Assembly: GCA_964582715.1 (NCBI GenBank)
Contig: CAZOSM010000003.1
Coordinates: forward strand, 143,515-207,514
DNA: 64,000 nt
Reading direction: 5' to 3'
DNA from: MFZZ01 sp964582715
Lineage (GTDB): Bacteria > Patescibacteriota > Microgenomatia > UBA1406 > GWC2-37-13
The notes below the pieces were generated by a model. The model ran no database searches, was not told the DNA's origin, and saw only the letters and a list, made by a program, of their open reading frames with translations. The position numbers and the translations under genes were made by a program. Below are positions 62,001 through 64,000 of this stretch, piece after piece; within the stretch, counting starts at the first letter, position 1; every line of letters begins with the position of its first letter.

Positions 62001-63464
62001 CTTGGAGCAGGATCGACTGGTGTAGGTGGAACTTCTCCTTCCAATTCAGCCAGTCGTGAATATTGTGTGCCGGGAGACACCAGTACCTGTAATCCACCTG
62101 TCGGAGAATGGAAGTTTGATGAAAATACAGGTACTGGCAGCGACGCAGTTAAAGATACATCAGGCAATGGATACGATGGCGATATGCATGCGAGTATGAC
62201 AAATAATAACTGGACCTCAGGGAAAAAAGGATCGTCATTGTATTTTGATGGTTCTAATGACGAGGTTACCTTACCTACATTCTCAGAACTAGATGGTAAA
62301 AGTGCAGCAACAGTTTCTGTCTGGATAAAACCTTCCTTTGATCAAACGTATGGTTCTGAAGCATGGATCTTTAGCATATTACGATTTACTATGCGTTTTT
62401 CATCAACCCAGGATGATTTCAATGCTGCGCTTTGGACTTCAAGTGGGAATGTGCAGATGAATACTTCAGGGTTAACCTGGTCACCAAATACATGGCATCA
62501 TCTGACATTTGTATATAACGGTACCAATATGTATCTCTATTTTGATGGCGAATTGGAGACAACAGCAAGTCAAACAGGTACTATCCTTGCGGCATCAACC
62601 AGTCGTATTGGTCAAGGAAACCCGGCCTTTTCATGGTATGGATCTATTGATGAACTGCGAGTATATGATTATGCACGAACACCAGCCCAGATTGCGTGGG
62701 ATTATAATCGAGGCGCACCCGTTGCTCATTATCAGTTTAACGAATGTGCTGGAACCACTGTATACAATGCTGTTAGAAATAGTAATAATAAACCTATGGG
62801 AAGTAATGGAGTCATAACTATTGGCCCAAGCGGCAGCCAGACTTCTGCCGGAACCTGTACCACAAGTGGCGCATGGGCGAATGGAGCATCAGGAAAGCGC
62901 AGTGCGAGCTTAAGTTTTGATGGGACAGATGATTTCATAAATATAGGAAGTAGTTCAATTATAGATGATATATTTAATGGAGGAGGAACAGTAGCCACTT
63001 GGATTAAAGTAAGTGGTTCAGGACAAAGCGAAGCTGGAAAAATAATTTCAAAAGCGAATAGTGGAAATACCACCGGATGGCACTTAGGGATATCTGACGA
63101 ATTAAGTGGGACATACAAATTAAGATTTGCGAGCCAATTTAGCACACAGGATGGAGAATGGAAAACCACTGTAAATCCTTTAGAACAAAATGAATGGGCC
63201 CATATAGTAGTATATTGGGATGATGATAGCAGTAGTAATGATCCAGTTTTTTATATAAACGGAAAACAACAACCAATAACTGAAATAACAACACCAAGTG
63301 GTACATACCAAAGTGATGCGAGTAACGATTCGCTGATAGGCGAGCATGCAAATGGACTTAGTGGATTTCATGGACTTATTGATGAATTGAAAATGTTTAA
63401 CTACATTCTCACACCAGCACAAGTACAAACTGAAGTAAATGGCGGTGCTGTAAGGTTTGAGTAA
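59097..63464 (+). CDS. Giant LamG-array surface protein F, 1,455 aa
   Basis: A basic cytoplasmic tail of about 33 residues lacks the 'TP...YPSF' motif but shares 'WKEPK' with protein D just before the membrane. The transmembrane helix is at 34-52, then 'FRNQIATFFSNPGADP'. Six LamG domains start near 67, 305, 518, 748, 1000 and 1207. LamG1 has the Cys pair YCVSSKC. The 'SREYCVPGDTSTC' linker precedes LamG5, LamG6 opens 'NECAGTTVYNAVR', and the end is GGAVRFE. Linkers 1-3 match those of C-E in order ('SAQFGDDDLSRRLSDG', 'YNWAPGP', 'DMNGGHPVGGSP'). The adhesin or envelope role is inferred. Confidence 0.9.
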   Translation: MGLLRNIFHKVRLFKPVSVSFFKKILQNWKEPKTIAIIFSGLFIAILSGLIFRNQIATFFSNPGADPVAYWKFDEGQGSTAYDSSSQHLDGTLNNTPTWQTEEYCVSSKCLYFDGASSESISKSDDANLNFANDASFTIQAWVKRSGTISADSYIINKTVPVVEDNRGYNLIMNSAGDFCFQLYYGASGEPNEVCSSGINFNDNKWHLVTAVKSELTSSTLYVDSIQRAQDTNLTGGLITNTGTFYIGIYRDGVSNGWHGFIDEVKIYNYARSASQIKADYASRGSAKGVSAQFGDDDLSRRLSDGLVGYWKMDEGTGTSVADLSGNNNSGTLSNATWTNGKFGSGINFDGNSDVVILTGSSTIMPASTREGTISVWIKPTSLSSDMRVISFANSTSTQFGIAVGRTSNKFTGFVRDSGGNLIEINSISTFSAATWYLVTLTGSGNTATLYVNGVVEGNSNSMDPVNTFGSMTSDTAKLGVSPGGSTNYLDGQLDEVRIYNRALNPSEVQALYNWAPGPTVHYKFDEGTGTSTVIDSSGNNATGTLGGTVTESNWVSGKYSGAYDFSGDDYIESTEAMSVRGLTQFTISSWFYIHDLNGSPNFFTEPISSSGSTRATWGLNGSDQITLNVRDDDSDVSVTNCLTDTRTLPTNEWVHIAVVYNADENDHKSYINGVPFSDSGSGGCNNPFGSDINSNHNPKIASNHDGSDNFFDGYLDDFKMYHYARSAEQIIEDMNGGHPVGGSPIGSQVAYWKLNEMQGVTAYDSSINRNDLTLSSASWTKSGKFGSAWTGTGSNWLSRADDDDFDVMEGEDLSISMWVKSSSASNPADEEYFFSKTNGSTPGYLFGFSPDGFPVFAIDDDSNWTSLDDVAYDTTDYYDGNWHHMVAVKKGSERIEIYVDGKAGSTPDTSISATNSLANSLPVVIGALTTTDLGLEFNGQIDEVKVYRTALTADQVKIEYNGGKAQILGAGSTGVGGTSPSNSASREYCVPGDTSTCNPPVGEWKFDENTGTGSDAVKDTSGNGYDGDMHASMTNNNWTSGKKGSSLYFDGSNDEVTLPTFSELDGKSAATVSVWIKPSFDQTYGSEAWIFSILRFTMRFSSTQDDFNAALWTSSGNVQMNTSGLTWSPNTWHHLTFVYNGTNMYLYFDGELETTASQTGTILAASTSRIGQGNPAFSWYGSIDELRVYDYARTPAQIAWDYNRGAPVAHYQFNECAGTTVYNAVRNSNNKPMGSNGVITIGPSGSQTSAGTCTTSGAWANGASGKRSASLSFDGTDDFINIGSSSIIDDIFNGGGTVATWIKVSGSGQSEAGKIISKANSGNTTGWHLGISDELSGTYKLRFASQFSTQDGEWKTTVNPLEQNEWAHIVVYWDDDSSSNDPVFYINGKQQPITEITTPSGTYQSDASNDSLIGEHANGLSGFHGLIDELKMFNYILTPAQVQTEVNGGAVRFE

Positions 63465-63504
63465 GTGAGATCCCAAAATAAGTTAAGCATGACGACTTCT
63501 TTTT

Positions 63505-63513
63505 TGCTACACT
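63505..63513 (+). promoter_or_regulatory. Extended -10 promoter of LamG gene G
   Basis: TGCTACACT lies 6 nt before the ATG at 63520, in the same context as the upstream paralogues. Confidence 0.6.
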
Positions 63514-63519
63514 AATAAT

Positions 63520-64000
63520 ATGGGATCATTGCGTAAATTTATAAGGAAATTACCTCTTTTAAATAGGAAAAATTATACGCCGATTCCCTTTCAGAAAAAG
63601 ACAAAATATCCTTCTGTTTTAGTACGATTAAAAGATATGGTTGCTTTATTTTTTTCACGTAAGAAAAAATTTTCTTTAAAAGAAGTGATATCTGCTAAAT
63701 TCACTTTTAGAACATGGGCAATAGTAGTGTTGTCATTTTTCATTATCGGTATTGGATACCTTATGTTCGGACGAATAGTACAGATTTATAAACAAGCATC
63801 AGGTGCAGATCCTGTTGCGTATTGGAAGTTTGATGAAGGACAAGGGGTTACTACCAATAGTGCGGCTGGAGAGGAATTCACAGGGCATTTAGCTTATGCA
63901 GGTAATAGTTTTGCTACTAAAGTAGATTATACAACCGCAACTCAGCCATACTCTGTAGCAATAGGAGATATAAATAATGATGGGTATGCAGACCTGGCTG
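63520..64000 (+). CDS. Giant surface protein G, N-terminal 160 aa only (cut by window)
   Basis: ATG 63520 opens MGSLRKF...KNYTPIPF...KTKYPS, the cytoplasmic motif of A, C and D. The transmembrane helix is at about 68-84 (FRTW.IVV, as in protein A), then 'SGADPVAYWKFDEGQG'. Instead of continuing as LamG1, the chain turns into 'QPYSVAIGDINNDGYADLA', the start of an FG-GAP/VCBS beta-propeller-type repeat with its calcium-binding Asp/Asn loop. This is either a propeller domain nested in LamG1 or a replacement of the LamG series. The rest lies outside the window. Confidence 0.85.
   Translation, partial: MGSLRKFIRKLPLLNRKNYTPIPFQKKTKYPSVLVRLKDMVALFFSRKKKFSLKEVISAKFTFRTWAIVVLSFFIIGIGYLMFGRIVQIYKQASGADPVAYWKFDEGQGVTTNSAAGEEFTGHLAYAGNSFATKVDYTTATQPYSVAIGDINNDGYADLA

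Noticed and set aside
31412..63464. Sortase (LPXTG) or lipoprotein anchoring of the LamG proteins
   Set aside because: The C-termini have no LPXTG, hydrophobic segment or basic tail, and no lipobox Cys follows the N-terminal helix; anchoring is by the N-terminal helix.
43549..63464. Type IV pilin-like N-termini
   Set aside because: The conserved 'FRNQIATFF' segment follows the helix rather than preceding it, and no Gly-Phe-Thr-Leu-Ile-Glu prepilin site is present.
31412..64000. Diversity-generating retroelement acting on the LamG genes
   Set aside because: No reverse transcriptase, template repeat or A-biased variable repeat was seen in the window; domain swaps explain the mosaicism better.

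Overview
The window looks like part of a small-genome, AT-rich bacterium of the candidate phyla radiation (Patescibacteria, most like Microgenomates). The evidence is indirect. Shine-Dalgarno sites are nearly absent, and -10-like boxes sit only 6-8 nt before start codons, so leaderless mRNAs are likely. TGA, TAA and TAG all act as stops. The enormous secreted proteins have LamG, DUF2341 and DUF4082 modules and tail-fibre-like 'GIGTTxPxYxLDVxG' repeats. No rRNA, tRNA, CRISPR array or insertion sequence was found.

Region 1 (1-5576, minus strand) is a compact operon in the order of an F-type ATP synthase: c-like, b, delta, alpha, gamma, beta (beta runs off the left edge). It is not a normal proton-driven synthase. 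The c-position protein is 255 aa. It has an N-terminal signal/anchor, an extracellular beta-rich domain of about 110 aa, and then a c-type hairpin. The hairpin keeps the polar-loop Arg-Asn-Pro, but no Asp or Glu occurs in its second helix; the usual carboxylate column falls on Ile239. No subunit a gene is present at the head of the operon. Alpha and beta keep their P-loops and the arginine finger, so the head probably hydrolyses ATP.

Region 2 (5577-5815) is a short divergent promoter region. Region 3 (5816-31390, plus strand) is one uninterrupted 8,524-codon gene. It encodes a membrane-anchored, highly repetitive fibre-like protein whose C-terminal part contains a domain clearly homologous to the ectodomain of the c-like protein.

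Region 4 (31412-64000, plus strand) is a head-to-tail array of seven paralogous giant surface proteins; the last is cut by the window edge. Six begin with a cytoplasmic tail and one transmembrane helix and carry six or seven LamG (concanavalin-like) domains; the seventh begins the same way. The six complete ones end in the same tail, Gly-Ala-Val-(Arg/Ser)-Phe-Glu. Linkers between the LamG domains are specific to their position. Some domains have been swapped between paralogues, and others carry nested insertions (glycine-rich domain, DUF4082, extra beta-sandwiches).

Working model (inference): an ATP-hydrolysing F1-like motor with a proton-dead, ectodomain-crowned ring is encoded divergently from a giant fibre that carries the same ectodomain fold, next to an array of giant adhesins. 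The motor may act on surface structures (attachment, motility or fibre export) rather than make ATP. Mycoplasma F1-like X0 ATPases, one of which is linked to gliding, offer a loose precedent. The physical link between motor and fibre is not shown by the sequence.
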